From LMUY01 sp965198565 (GTDB lineage: Bacteria; Pseudomonadota; Alphaproteobacteria; Acetobacterales; Acetobacteraceae), in the NCBI GenBank assembly GCA_965198565.1, contig OZ240665.1:3224001-3288000 (forward strand): 64,000 bases of DNA. The letters are read 5' to 3'. Every line of letters begins with the position of its first letter. The stretch's first letter is position 1. Under the pieces are notes generated by a model, which saw nothing but the letters and a program-made list of their open reading frames with translations, ran no database searches and had not been told where the DNA came from. The translations under genes and the position numbers were made by a program. Shown here piece by piece: positions 27,882 to 37,212 of this stretch.

Positions 27882-28995
27882 GTTGGGCCCGCCTGCCCTG
27901 AGCCAGGCCGAGACGGCAGCGGCCAGGGCGCAACTCAACCGCCTGTGGTCCGCCGGCAGGCGCTTTCTCGGCAGCCGGGTCGCCATCCTTGGCGGCGCGA
28001 TGAGCTGGGTCAGCGAGCGCACCTTGGTCTCGGCCATCAGCAACGCGGGCGGCTTCGGGGTGATCGCCTGCGGTTCGATGGGTCCGGACGCGCTGGCCGC
28101 CGAGATCGCCGCCACCCAGGGCCTCACCGCCGCGCCGTTCGGCGTGAACCTCATCACCATGCACCCGCAGCTCGACGACCTGGTCCGCGTGTGCCGCGAG
28201 GCGGGGGTGAGCCACGTGGTGCTGGCGGGCGGGCTGCCCCCCACGGCGGCCGTGCGCGCGGTGAAGGACGGCGGGGCGCGGCTGATCTGCTTCGCCCCCA
28301 CGCTCACCATGGCGCGCCGCCTGCTCCGCTCCGGTGCCGACGCGCTGATCATCGAGGGGTCGGAGGCGGGCGGCCATATCGGCCCGGTCTCGCTCACGGT
28401 GCTGGCGCAGGAGGTGCTGCCGCATCTGCACGAGGTGCCGGTGTTCGTGGCCGGCGGCCTGGGGCGGGGCGAGGCGATCCTGGGCTACCTCGAGATGGGC
28501 GCCGCCGGGGCGCAGCTCGGCACTCGCTTTGCCGCCGCACGCGAGTCGATCGCCCACCCGCGCTTCAAGGAGGCATTCTTCCAGGCCCGCGCCCGCGACG
28601 CCGTGGCCTCCATCCAGGTGGACGACCGCTTGCCCGTCATCCCCGTCCGCGGCCTGGCCAACGAGGGCACGCGCCGCTTCCTCCGCCTGCAGGCGCAGAC
28701 CGTGACCCAGCTCGAGGCCGGCGAGATCACCCGCGACGAAGCCCAGCTCGCGGTGGAGCATTTCTGGGCCGGCGCCCTCCGCCGCGCCGTGCTGGAGGGC
28801 GATGTCGAGCAGGGATCGGTCATGATGGGCCAGTCGGTCGGCATGGTGACGCGCGAGCAGAGCATCGCCGAGATCATCGCCGAGCTGGTGGACCAGGCCG
28901 CCGCCGCCATCGCCGCCCGCTACGTCCCGGCCAAGGTGCCGCCCCCCGTTGTCTCGCCGCTCCCCGGCCGGAACGACCGCGAGCCGGTTTTCTGA
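27871..28995 (+). CDS. Nitronate monooxygenase / 2-nitropropane dioxygenase family protein
   Basis: A 374-residue TIM-barrel flavoprotein. It has GRRFLGSRVAILGGAMSWVSE, SNAGGFGVIACGSM, GVNLITMHP, DALIIEGSEAGGHIGP with the conserved His, and PVFVAGGLGRGEAILGYLEMGAAGAQLGTRF for FMN phosphate binding. Members oxidise nitronates, while close relatives (FabK) are enoyl-ACP reductases, so the substrate is uncertain. Starts at 27862 and 27871 both overlap the lysC end; 27871 gives an 11-base overlap. The gene is directly followed by ptsP, with two bases between. Confidence 0.85.
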   Translation: MLSELGPPALSQAETAAARAQLNRLWSAGRRFLGSRVAILGGAMSWVSERTLVSAISNAGGFGVIACGSMGPDALAAEIAATQGLTAAPFGVNLITMHPQLDDLVRVCREAGVSHVVLAGGLPPTAAVRAVKDGGARLICFAPTLTMARRLLRSGADALIIEGSEAGGHIGPVSLTVLAQEVLPHLHEVPVFVAGGLGRGEAILGYLEMGAAGAQLGTRFAAARESIAHPRFKEAFFQARARDAVASIQVDDRLPVIPVRGLANEGTRRFLRLQAQTVTQLEAGEITRDEAQLAVEHFWAGALRRAVLEGDVEQGSVMMGQSVGMVTREQSIAEIIAELVDQAAAAIAARYVPAKVPPPVVSPLPGRNDREPVF

Positions 28996-28997
28996 CC

Positions 28998-31214
28998 GTG
29001 TCCGGCTCGCGGAGGCTGCTGACCCGCCTTCGCGAGATGATGGCCGCCGGCGCCGCACCGCTGACCGAGATCGCCCGCCTGGTCGCCGCCGAAATGGTGG
29101 CCGAGGTCTGCTCCATCTATGTGCTGCGGCCCGGCGACGTGCTCGAACTGCTCGCCACCCAAGGCCTGCGCCCCGACGCGGTCGGCCGCACCCGGCTGCG
29201 CGTGGGCGAGGGGCTGGTCGGGCTCTCCGCCGCCACGGGGCACCCGCTCAACCTGCCCGACGCGCAGATGCATCCCGCCTTCGCCTACCGCCCGGAGACC
29301 GGGGAGGAAGCGTTTGCGTCCCTGCTGGCTGTCCCGGTCCGCCGCGGCGGCCACACGATGGGCGTGCTCGTGGTGCAGAACCGCTCCCCCCGCCGCTACG
29401 CGCCCGACGAGGTGGACGTGGTGGAAACCGTGGCGATGCTGCTGGCCGAAGCCTTGGCCGCGGCGGGCGCCACCCAGGGGGTGGAGGACTCGCTCGCCGC
29501 CACCCTGCCGCGCCGGTTCGACGCGACCTCGCTGGCGCCGGGCCTGGCGATCGGCCCGGCGGTGGCCAGCAGCCTGCAAAACCGGCCGCGCCGCTTCCTC
29601 GCGCAGGACCCGGCGGCCGAGCAGGCGCGGCTGGAGCGGGGACTGGTCGCCATGCGGCGCGACCTGGACCGGCTGATCGAGCACGGCATGCCCGACGGGG
29701 AGGAATCCCGCGAGGTGCTCGAGGCCACGCGTCTGGTGGCGGCGGACGAGGGCTGGGTGCGCCGGGTCTCGGACGCCATCCGCAGCGGTCTGACCGCCGA
29801 AGCCGCCATCGTGCGCGTCGCCAGCGAGTTGCGCGACCGCATGCGCCGCATCACCGACCCCTACCTGCGCGAGCGCCTGGCGGATTTGGAGGACCTGGCC
29901 GCCCGCCTGCTTGCCGCGCTGGACGGAGCGGCGGCGCCGGGCCCAATTCCGCCGGGCGCGATCCTGGTGGTCCGCCGCCTCGGCCCGGCGCAGCTTCTGC
30001 AATGGCAGACCAGCGGCGTCGCCGGCGTGATCATCGAGGAGGGCAGCGCCGCCGGGCACGCCGCCATCCTTGCCCGCGCGCTCGGCATCCCCGCCTTGGG
30101 CGGCGTCCGCGGCCTGGTCGATGCGATCCAGCCCGGCGACGACATCGTGCTCGACGCCGATGAGGGCCAGGCCATCCTGCGCCCGGACGTCGAGGTCCGC
30201 ACCCATTATGAGCAGGCCTTGGCCGCTCGCGAGGCCCGCCGCGCCGGGTTTGGCCGCCTGCGCCTGCAGCCCAGCGAGACGGCGGACGGCATCGCGTTCT
30301 CGCTGATGATCAATGTCGGCCTGGCGCTCGAGCTCGAGCAGTTGGACGCGGTGGGTGCGGCTGGCATCGGCCTGTTCCGCACCGAGATCGCCATGCTCGC
30401 CCGCGGCGCCGTGGCCGACGTGGCCGAGCAGGCCGCGCTCTACGCCCGGGTGCTGGACGCGGCCGGCGACCGCCCGGTGCTGTTCCGCACGCTCGACCTT
30501 GGCGGCGACAAGCTGCTGCCCGACGCGCCGCCGAGCGAGGAGGAGAACCCGGCGATGGGCTGGCGCTCGCTGCGGGTGGCGCTGGACCGCCCGGCCCTGC
30601 TCCGGCGCCAGGTGCGTGCGCTGCTGCTGGCGGCGGGCGGGCGGCGCCTGTCGGTGATGTTCCCGATGGTGGCGACGGTGGCCGAGTTCCGCGCCGCCCG
30701 TGGGTTGTTGTATGCCGAAGCCGCCCGCGTCCGCCCCGCGCCCAGCAGCATCGAGGTCGGCACCATGCTCGAAGTGCCGGCCCTGATCTGGCAGTTGCCC
30801 GCGTTGCTGCGGGAGTGCCAATTCCTCTCGATCGGCTCCAACGACCTGATGCAGTTCCTGTTCGCCGCCGACCGCGGCACCCCCGCTCTGGCCGGTCGCT
30901 ACGACCTGATCTCGCCCCCCGTGCTGGACATCCTGGACGAGGTGCGCCGGCAAACCATGCAGGCCGGGGCGTCGCTGTCCGTGTGCGGCGAGGCCGCGTC
31001 CCGTCCGTTGGAGGCGCTGACCTTGGCGGCACTCGGCATCACCAGCCTGTCGATGCCGGCCTCGAGCCTGCTCACGGTAAAGGGGCTGCTGCGCTCGGTG
31101 GACCTGTCGGCGTTCCGCTCCGTGCTCGCCGCGCAACGCTGCAATGCGGCCGGGGAAGCCAGCCTGCGCGAGCCCGTCGCTGCCTGGGCCCGCGAGCACG
31201 GGCTGGATGTGTGA
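28998..31214 (+). CDS. ptsP: Phosphoenolpyruvate-protein phosphotransferase PtsP (EI-Ntr)
   Basis: A 738-residue Enzyme I of the nitrogen PTS. An N-terminal GAF domain (about 20-165) precedes the EI N-terminal, swivelling and PEP-binding domains. The phosphorylated His is His354 in AAGHAAILARALGIPALGG. The barrel has GIGLFRTEIAML, PEENP-type EEENPAMGWRSLR, MFPMVATVAEF, SIGSNDLMQFLFAADRG and a Cys in LSVCGEAASRP. It passes phosphate from PEP to the NPr protein. The start is GTG 28998, just after the preceding stop. NPr and EIIA-Ntr genes are not in the window. Confidence 0.94.
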   Translation: MSGSRRLLTRLREMMAAGAAPLTEIARLVAAEMVAEVCSIYVLRPGDVLELLATQGLRPDAVGRTRLRVGEGLVGLSAATGHPLNLPDAQMHPAFAYRPETGEEAFASLLAVPVRRGGHTMGVLVVQNRSPRRYAPDEVDVVETVAMLLAEALAAAGATQGVEDSLAATLPRRFDATSLAPGLAIGPAVASSLQNRPRRFLAQDPAAEQARLERGLVAMRRDLDRLIEHGMPDGEESREVLEATRLVAADEGWVRRVSDAIRSGLTAEAAIVRVASELRDRMRRITDPYLRERLADLEDLAARLLAALDGAAAPGPIPPGAILVVRRLGPAQLLQWQTSGVAGVIIEEGSAAGHAAILARALGIPALGGVRGLVDAIQPGDDIVLDADEGQAILRPDVEVRTHYEQALAAREARRAGFGRLRLQPSETADGIAFSLMINVGLALELEQLDAVGAAGIGLFRTEIAMLARGAVADVAEQAALYARVLDAAGDRPVLFRTLDLGGDKLLPDAPPSEEENPAMGWRSLRVALDRPALLRRQVRALLLAAGGRRLSVMFPMVATVAEFRAARGLLYAEAARVRPAPSSIEVGTMLEVPALIWQLPALLRECQFLSIGSNDLMQFLFAADRGTPALAGRYDLISPPVLDILDEVRRQTMQAGASLSVCGEAASRPLEALTLAALGITSLSMPASSLLTVKGLLRSVDLSAFRSVLAAQRCNAAGEASLREPVAAWAREHGLDV

Positions 31215-31227
31215 GCCCAAACTGCCT

Positions 31228-31259
31228 CCCTCACCCAACCCTCTCCCAAAGGGAGAGGG
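31228..31259. repeat. Palindromic GGGAGAGGG repeat, single copy (locus C)
   Basis: CCCTCACCCAA leads into a CCCTCTCCC/GGGAGAGGG hairpin with a three-base loop, 14 bp after the ptsP stop. It is in inverted orientation relative to loci D and G. Confidence 0.65.
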
Positions 31260-31428
31260 CTTGCTAAGCGTCTCTGGGCCCAAAGGCACCCGCCCAATTG
31301 GCAATTGGCAGCAACCGGTCTACATCCGACGCCACGAGACCCGGCTCAAACTGGCCCACGGAGGCACGCTTGCTGCCACTGACCGTTGCATCCACTCACC
31401 TGCTCAGCGTCCTCGAGGCCAAGCGGCC

Positions 31429-32361
31429 ATGATGTCCTATGTCGACCCGGAGGGTGTCGCCCCGGCGAGCGGCGCCGCGCGCGTGGGCGCCGACTTCCGC
31501 AACGCGCGGGAGCGGCTCGGCTGGGCGGTGCCCGATATCGCGGCCTCGCTGCGCATCCGCGCGCCCTATCTCGACGCCATCGAGGAAGGCAAGCTCGGCA
31601 GCCTGCCGGGCAACGCCTACGCCATGGGGTTCGTGCGTACCTACGCCACCGCGCTGGGGCTCGACCCGGACGAGATGGCGCGCCGCTTCCGGGCCGAAGC
31701 GCAGGACGTGAACCGCAAGGTCGAGCTCACCTTCCCGGCGCCCGTGCCGCAGCGCGGCGTGCCAGCGGGTGCGGTGGTGCTGCTTGGCCTGCTGATCGCT
31801 GGCGTGGCCTATGTCGGCTGGTATCGCTACTCCGACGGCGGCCCGCGCGTGGCCCAGGTGTCGTCGCCGCCGCCCGACCGGCTGGCGGCGCTCGTGGCTC
31901 CCACGCCATCGCCGCAGGTCGCCTCCGTCCTGCCGCCGCCGCAACCCGCCGGCCCAGCCTCGCCCACACCCGCGCCCGTCACGGCGCCGACGCCGGTTCC
32001 CGTGCCGGTCGCCATCGCGCCGCCCGCACCCTCGCCGCCGCCCGCCGCGATCACGACCCGGCTGATGCTGCGGGCGAAATCCGGCGGCTGGGTCCAGGTG
32101 CGCGAGAAGCAGGGCCAGGTCCTGCTCAACCGCGTGATGCGACCCGGCGAGACCTGGCCGGTGCCGATGAAGCCGCAACTCCTGCTCACCACCAGCAACG
32201 CCGGCGCCATGGAACTGCTGGTGGATGGCGTCGCCGCCCCCGCGCTCGGCCCTATGGGCGCCATGCGGCGGGACATCCCGCTCGACCCCGACCAGATCAA
32301 GGCCGGCAAGACCGCCCCCACTCCCCCGCCCGCTCAGCCCTCGCCCGCTCAGCCGCAATAA
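31429..32361 (+). CDS. rodZ: RodZ-like helix-turn-helix membrane protein
   Basis: A 310-residue bitopic protein. A cytoplasmic HTH_25 domain (residues 17-85: FRNARERLGWAVPDIAASLRI, PYLDAIEEGKLGSLPG, GFVRTYATALGLD) is followed by a membrane helix (about 105-125), a Pro/Ala-rich periplasmic linker and a DUF4115 beta domain (MLRAKSGGWVQVREKQGQVL). This is the RodZ layout, a link between MreB and the cell-wall elongation machinery. It begins with two consecutive ATGs (31429 and 31432). It lies immediately upstream of ispG, a pairing also seen in other proteobacteria. Confidence 0.85.
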   Translation: MMSYVDPEGVAPASGAARVGADFRNARERLGWAVPDIAASLRIRAPYLDAIEEGKLGSLPGNAYAMGFVRTYATALGLDPDEMARRFRAEAQDVNRKVELTFPAPVPQRGVPAGAVVLLGLLIAGVAYVGWYRYSDGGPRVAQVSSPPPDRLAALVAPTPSPQVASVLPPPQPAGPASPTPAPVTAPTPVPVPVAIAPPAPSPPPAAITTRLMLRAKSGGWVQVREKQGQVLLNRVMRPGETWPVPMKPQLLLTTSNAGAMELLVDGVAAPALGPMGAMRRDIPLDPDQIKAGKTAPTPPPAQPSPAQPQ

Positions 32362-32386
32362 GCCGGGCACATCGGAGCCAATTCGG

Positions 32387-33505
32387 ATGAATTATCGCGC
32401 CTACCAGCAGATCGAGCGCCGCAAGTCCCGCACCATCCATGTCGGGTCCGTGCCGGTCGGCGGCGACTCTCCCGTCACGGTGCAGACCATGACCAACACG
32501 CTGACCACCGACGTGGCCGCGACCGTGGCGCAGATCCGCCGCTCGGAGAAGGCGGGGGTGGACATCGTCCGCGTGTCCTGCCCCGACCAGGAGAGCGCGC
32601 TGGCGCTGAAGGACATCGTCGCCCAGGTGACCGTGCCCGTCGTGGCCGACATTCACTTCCACTACAAGCGCGCCATCGAGGCGGCCCAGAGCGGCGCCGC
32701 CTGCCTGCGCATCAACCCGGGCAACATCGGCAGCCCGGAGCGGGTGCGCGAGGTGATCCGCGCCGCGCGTGACCACGGCTGCTCCATGCGCATCGGCGTC
32801 AACGCCGGCAGCCTCGAGCGCCACCTGCTGGAGAAATACGGCGAGCCCAATCCGGAGGCCCTGGTCGAGAGCGCGCTGGAACACGCCAAGATCCTGCAGG
32901 ACAACGACTTCCACGAGTTCAAGATCAGCGTGAAGGCGTCCGACGTGTTCCTCGCCGTGGCCGCCTACCAGCAGCTCGCCGAGGTGTGCGACCACCCGCT
33001 GCATATCGGCATCACCGAAGCCGGGTCGAAGCGGGCGGGGACGGTGAAGAGTTCGATCGGCCTGGGCTCGCTGCTCTGGGCCGGCATCGGCGACACGCTG
33101 CGGGTGTCGCTGTCGGCCGAGCCCGAGGAGGAGGTCCTGGTCGGGTGGGACATCCTGAAGTCGCTCGGCGTCCGCCATCGCGGCGTGAAGATCATCTCCT
33201 GCCCGTCCTGCGCGCGGCAGGGCTTCAACGTGATCCAGACCGTCAGCACCTTGGAGGAGCGCCTCGCCCATATCGAGACCCCGATCACGCTCTCCATCAT
33301 CGGTTGCGTGGTGAACGGGCCCGGCGAGGCGCTGATGACCGACCTCGGCGTCACCGGCGGCGGCGACGGCAAGCACATGGTGTATGCCGCCGGCAAGCAA
33401 GACCACCGGATGGATGGCGCCTCCATGGTGGACCACATTGTGGACCTGGTGGAGGCTAAGGTGGCGGCGCTGCAGGCAGCCCCGGCCAAGGTCGCGGCCG
33501 AGTAG
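32387..33505 (+). CDS. ispG: 4-hydroxy-3-methylbut-2-enyl-diphosphate synthase IspG
   Basis: A 372-residue [4Fe-4S] enzyme of the MEP isoprenoid pathway that converts MEcPP to HMBPP. Conserved blocks: PVTVQTMTNTLTTDV, LVADIHFHY-type VVADIHFHYKRAIEAA, LRINPGNIG, HIGITEAG, and the cluster ligands in SCPSCARQGF and IGCVVNGPGEA. CGGAG lies nine bases upstream of the ATG. The rodZ-like gene precedes it by 25 bp. Confidence 0.96.
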   Translation: MNYRAYQQIERRKSRTIHVGSVPVGGDSPVTVQTMTNTLTTDVAATVAQIRRSEKAGVDIVRVSCPDQESALALKDIVAQVTVPVVADIHFHYKRAIEAAQSGAACLRINPGNIGSPERVREVIRAARDHGCSMRIGVNAGSLERHLLEKYGEPNPEALVESALEHAKILQDNDFHEFKISVKASDVFLAVAAYQQLAEVCDHPLHIGITEAGSKRAGTVKSSIGLGSLLWAGIGDTLRVSLSAEPEEEVLVGWDILKSLGVRHRGVKIISCPSCARQGFNVIQTVSTLEERLAHIETPITLSIIGCVVNGPGEALMTDLGVTGGGDGKHMVYAAGKQDHRMDGASMVDHIVDLVEAKVAALQAAPAKVAAE

Positions 33506-33520
33506 GACGCCCGGCGCGGG

Positions 33521-33853
33521 TTAGTGCCGCTCGGCGAAGTCGACGGCGCGCCAATGGATGGTCTGCCGCATCGCCAACAGGTCGGGCAGCGCCGTCGCAC
33601 GGTCCCGCGTTAGATCAGCCAGCATGGAGATGCCAGTGTCGAACGCGGCTCGCTTGGCCAGAGCCAGGGATGGCTCCCGCCCCGTGACCGGCGATCCGTC
33701 TCCGTCCCAAAGCTCGGCCGCCGGCCATACCATCCATTCCCATTCGCTCGTCAGCGCCAGCCGTTCGACGACCAGCCGAACCAGCACGAGTTGGTTCAAT
33801 GAGAGCACCGCCTGGTGGAACGCCCCGTCGTCGGTTTGGAAAACGTCGAGCAT
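33521..33853 (-). CDS. Hypothetical protein
   Basis: A 110-residue soluble protein without recognised motifs. It is predicted mostly helical: an N-terminal half with LNQLVLVRLVVERLAL, a Trp-rich centre (EWEWMVWPAAELW) and a C-terminal helix that ends with DFAERH. Codon composition matches its neighbours. It is convergent with ispG (15 bp gap) and lies upstream of nothing on its strand in the window. The coding assignment rests on length, composition and fit in the gap. Confidence 0.55.
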   Translation of the reverse strand: MLDVFQTDDGAFHQAVLSLNQLVLVRLVVERLALTSEWEWMVWPAAELWDGDGSPVTGREPSLALAKRAAFDTGISMLADLTRDRATALPDLLAMRQTIHWRAVDFAERH

Positions 33854-33967
33854 AGTTCCCCCAATTCACGGCTTTGAATGCTAAACAGGACGGTATCACT
33901 GTCATAAAACGGAGCGGAAGCCGGGACCGTGGAGAGTTTTTGTCCGGGAGTTGCCGGACACGCCAGC

Positions 33968-34615
33968 CTAGCTGTCGTTCAGCCAACCCTTGTCCATCGC
34001 ATAGCGCACCACGTCCACGCGGCTGCGGAAGCCGAGTTTCTCCATCGCCCGGGCCTTGTAGGTCTCGACCGTCTTGATCCCGAGCGTCAAATCCGCCGCG
34101 ATGGCCTTGTTGCTGTGGCCCAGCGCCGTCAGCCGCAGCACATCGAGCTCCCGATCGCTCAAATCCGCCGGGGCGGTCAGGATCGTGTCGTTCGAGCGCC
34201 GCTTGGTGGTCTCCACGATCATGCCCGCAATCATCGGGTCGAAATAGGCGCCGCCCCCGTCCACGATGCGGATCGCCCGCACCAGGTCGTCGGCCGCCGA
34301 GCGTTTGAGCACGTAGCCGCCCATGCCGACTTCCAGCAGTTGGCGCAAATAGGCGGTTTCCTCGTGCACCGTCAGCGCGATGATCTTGCAGGCGGACCGG
34401 GCGGCGCGCAGCCGGCGAGCCACCGCAATCCCGTTCAAACCCGGCATCGACATGTCGAGCACGGCGATATGCGGCCGCAGCTCGAGCGCCATCGCCAGCG
34501 CCTCGAACCCGTTGCACGCCTCGCCCGTCACTTCGATGTCCGGCGCCACGGCGATCAGCGCCTTGATTCCCTCGAGCACGATCGGGTGGTCGTCAGCCAG
34601 CAACAGGCGGATCAT
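33968..34615 (-). CDS. NarL/FixJ-type response regulator
   Basis: A 215-residue two-domain regulator. The receiver has LLADDHPIV, the phosphoacceptor Asp in IAVLDMSMPGLNG and the Lys of YVLKRSA; the C-terminal LuxR-type HTH reads LSDRELDVLRLTALGHSNKAIAADLTLGIKTVETY. It binds DNA when phosphorylated. The ATG at 34615 follows the adjacent kinase stop by two bases, so the two genes form a coupled pair. Confidence 0.93.
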   Translation of the reverse strand: MIRLLLADDHPIVLEGIKALIAVAPDIEVTGEACNGFEALAMALELRPHIAVLDMSMPGLNGIAVARRLRAARSACKIIALTVHEETAYLRQLLEVGMGGYVLKRSAADDLVRAIRIVDGGGAYFDPMIAGMIVETTKRRSNDTILTAPADLSDRELDVLRLTALGHSNKAIAADLTLGIKTVETYKARAMEKLGFRSRVDVVRYAMDKGWLNDS

Positions 34616-34617
34616 CT

Positions 34618-36414
34618 TCAATCGCTGCTTCCCGCACAACAGGCCGGCACATCGATGAACAACGTGGCGCCGTGGCCCGGGGAAGACTCGATCTCGAGCG
34701 ACCCGCCGACCAGCGACAAACGTTCCCGCATCCCCAGCAGGCCCAGCCGCTCGCCTGGCTGTCCGGCCTTGGCTTCGTCCCAGACGAACCCTTTCCCGTC
34801 GTCTTCAACGATGACGCGGGCGCGCCGCGGGCTGATCTCGACCACGATATCGGCCCGCGACGCCCCGGCGTGCTTGATGATGTTGGTCACGGCCTCCTGC
34901 ACCACGCGGTAGAGCGTGGCTTCCACGGCATCGCTCGGGCGGATTTCGGAGGGCCGGATGTGCAAGTCGATCTGCAGCCCGGAGCGGCGCGAGGTGGTTT
35001 CCACGAAGCTGCGCAGCGCCGTCTCCAGGCCGAGCTCGTCGAGCCCCGCCGGCCGCAGCTCCCAGGCCAGCCGCCCAATCTCCACGCTCACCGCCGTGGC
35101 GGTGGTCTTCAGCCGCCCCACCTGCTCCCGCACCCCGTCAGGTTCGGCGGCCCGGCGCAGGATGCCGTCCAACCCCATGTGCAGCACGGCGACATGCTGC
35201 CCGAGGCTGTCGTGCAGCTCCCGGGCGAAATGTTTTCGCTCGGCCTCTTGCCGCTCCACCGTGTCGCGCAGCACGGCGCCCAGGTCGGTTTCCGCCCTGG
35301 CGCGGCGCTGCGCCTCCTCGGTCAGCTCGTTGGTGCGCTGCAGCAGCAGGCCGATCGCATCCGCCTCGCGCCGCGAGTGCCGGGTCACGGCCAGCGCCAA
35401 CAGGCTGAGCGCGCCGCCCGCGAGCAGGAAAAACACGCCGTCGCGCATGGCGTTCGCGCGCCACCGCGCCAGCACGCGCGACATCAGCACCGCGTTGGCG
35501 ACGTAGACGGGAAAGCCGGAGACCTTGCGATAGGCGATCAGCCGCTTCTTGCCGTCCAGCCCGGAGAAGCTGATCAGGCTACCGCGCTCCGCACTCTTGG
35601 TGGCTGCGAGCAGGCGTTTGCCGACGCTGGCCGTCGCCAGATCCTGCCAACTAGGTGGGTTGCGCGCCAGCAGCTTGCCGTCGGCACGGAACATCAGCGT
35701 GATGTCGTTCGGAGCGCCGCGTTTCCAGAAGTCGGTGAAGAAGGACGCGCGGGTGGAAATCACCACCAGGCCGCCAAACGAGCCGTCCGGCATGGTCCGC
35801 CGCCGGGCGACGTTCAGGTAGTCCACGCCGCCGGGTTGCAGGTACTGTCCGATGATCGAGGTTTCGGCGTTCCCGTCCTGAGCGTTCCGTAGCGAGGTCG
35901 AAATGGCGAGCGAATCGTCCTGAGTGTCGCCGCTCAGCGTGGTCAGCCGCAGCTTGCCCTCGGGATCGATCATCGAGACGCCGCCGATCCACGGGTAGCG
36001 GCTGATCAAGCGGGTCAGATAGGGGAGCAGCGTGGTGGATTGCTCGATCTGGTTCCAACCGGCGCCGTAGACATGCTCGTCCAGCAACGCCGCCACGAGT
36101 TGATAGGTCTCGAACGTGGTGGCGGCGTGCTGCTCGAACAGGCCGGCGAGGTTGCCGACGTCGCGCTCCGCCTGGCTGATGGCCGACTCCCTGTCCCCCA
36201 CCACCTTGAACAGGAACAGCGCCAGCGGAAGCACGATGCAGGCCAGCAGCAACGAGGCATTCAGCGTGGGCCAGGCTGGCCGGCGCGGGCGAGGCTCGCG
36301 ACCCTGGGCCGGCTTGCCGCCGTGGCGTGCAAGCGACGCGGCGTCCCATCCCGCCAGGGACGGGAAGGACATGTTGGCCAGCACTGTCTCGCCGGCATCG
36401 CCGTCGCGCCACAT
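34618..36414 (-). CDS. Membrane sensor histidine kinase, HisKA_3 type
   Basis: A 598-residue kinase. A first membrane helix (about 50-70), a large periplasmic Cache-like domain (75-320, with VVISTRASFFTDFWKRGAP) and a second helix (about 330-350) precede the HisKA_3 dimerisation box with His in KHFARELHDSLGQHVAVLH and an ATPase domain with VVQEAVTNIIKHAGAS, DDGKGF and LGLLGMRERLSLVGG. The Cache-like sensor suggests that it binds a small extracellular ligand. ATG 36372 is an alternative start closer to the first helix. It is the partner of the NarL-type regulator downstream. Confidence 0.9.
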   Translation of the reverse strand: MWRDGDAGETVLANMSFPSLAGWDAASLARHGGKPAQGREPRPRRPAWPTLNASLLLACIVLPLALFLFKVVGDRESAISQAERDVGNLAGLFEQHAATTFETYQLVAALLDEHVYGAGWNQIEQSTTLLPYLTRLISRYPWIGGVSMIDPEGKLRLTTLSGDTQDDSLAISTSLRNAQDGNAETSIIGQYLQPGGVDYLNVARRRTMPDGSFGGLVVISTRASFFTDFWKRGAPNDITLMFRADGKLLARNPPSWQDLATASVGKRLLAATKSAERGSLISFSGLDGKKRLIAYRKVSGFPVYVANAVLMSRVLARWRANAMRDGVFFLLAGGALSLLALAVTRHSRREADAIGLLLQRTNELTEEAQRRARAETDLGAVLRDTVERQEAERKHFARELHDSLGQHVAVLHMGLDGILRRAAEPDGVREQVGRLKTTATAVSVEIGRLAWELRPAGLDELGLETALRSFVETTSRRSGLQIDLHIRPSEIRPSDAVEATLYRVVQEAVTNIIKHAGASRADIVVEISPRRARVIVEDDGKGFVWDEAKAGQPGERLGLLGMRERLSLVGGSLEIESSPGHGATLFIDVPACCAGSSD

Positions 36415-36616
36415 GGCAGGGGTCCGATCGCTTCGCGGGCCGCGCTCAGCTCGCTTGGAACGTGGTTATAATGGTTTGCATACCATTGTGGAACCTCCAA
36501 GCTGAGATGCTTCGTCTCAGTCCTGTGACAAAGCGCCGAACGAGAGGATTGATGGGACAGGACCGGCCTGAGCGCCCGCTCGGACCGCATGCTGGCCATC
36601 CTGACGGCGGCTCACC

Positions 36617-37087
36617 CTAATACCAGCCGTGCTTCTCCCAGAACTGCGCGGCATTGTCCGCCGTCTGGTAACGCTGTTGGATGTAGCGGATGCCGCCCTG
36701 CGCCTCCTCCACCGGGTCCCCAAACGACTGCGCGCCGTGCGGATTGAGGTGGTAGCTGGCGCGGGTGAGCTGAAACAGTCCGCGCGCGCTATCCGTGTGG
36801 TTGCTGGCACCGACCTGGCCGTTCGACTCCTGCCCGACGATGAATTGCAGCGGCTCCTGCCAAGTCGTCGGCACGCCCTCCTTGGACATGGCGGTCTGCA
36901 ACGCGCCCGTCACCTCGGGGGGCAGGGCTGCCCGGGCCGCGTGGCGGTGCGACGCGCCCGCCACCAGCGTGGTGAAGCTGTGGCCGTGGTGGTGCGCAGC
37001 GTGCCGCCCGCCGTGATGCGCCCCATGAGGCCGTTCCGTTGCGGCGGGCGCCGCGGCACCGGCGGGTTTCGGGCTTTCCGTCGTCAT
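36617..37087 (-). CDS. Lysozyme-like (SLT) domain protein
   Basis: A 156-residue protein. The first 50 residues are low complexity and very His-rich (GAHHGGRHAAHHHGH). The C-terminal half has a transglycosylase-like fold: FIVGQESNGQVGASNHTDSARGLFQLTRASYHLNP, with candidate catalytic Glu87, then AQGGIRYIQQRYQT and a closing AAQFWEKHGWY. No classical signal peptide is visible, which is unusual for a peptidoglycan-acting enzyme. The His-rich segment could bind metal. The AAAGG before ATG 37087 favours this start over one at 37186. Confidence 0.72.
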   Translation of the reverse strand: MTTESPKPAGAAAPAATERPHGAHHGGRHAAHHHGHSFTTLVAGASHRHAARAALPPEVTGALQTAMSKEGVPTTWQEPLQFIVGQESNGQVGASNHTDSARGLFQLTRASYHLNPHGAQSFGDPVEEAQGGIRYIQQRYQTADNAAQFWEKHGWY

Positions 37088-37212
37088 GCTTGCCTTTCCA
37101 TGGTGCGGGAACCGGGGCGCAGGCCCGACTCGCCAGTCCGTCTCGAGCCGATCCTTCCGTGATCGTTGCAGCAGGCCATGCCGCATGATCGGCGATGAGA
37201 GTTAACGCCGTC

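Noticed and set aside
28920..31304. 794-codon minus-strand frame opposite ptsP
   Set aside because: Shadow of PtsP; low-complexity His/Gln/Arg-rich translation.
36467..36472. TATAAT on the plus strand, with nearby hairpins, suggesting a small RNA
   Set aside because: No suitable -35, no downstream terminator, and the region lies between two minus-strand genes; probably chance.
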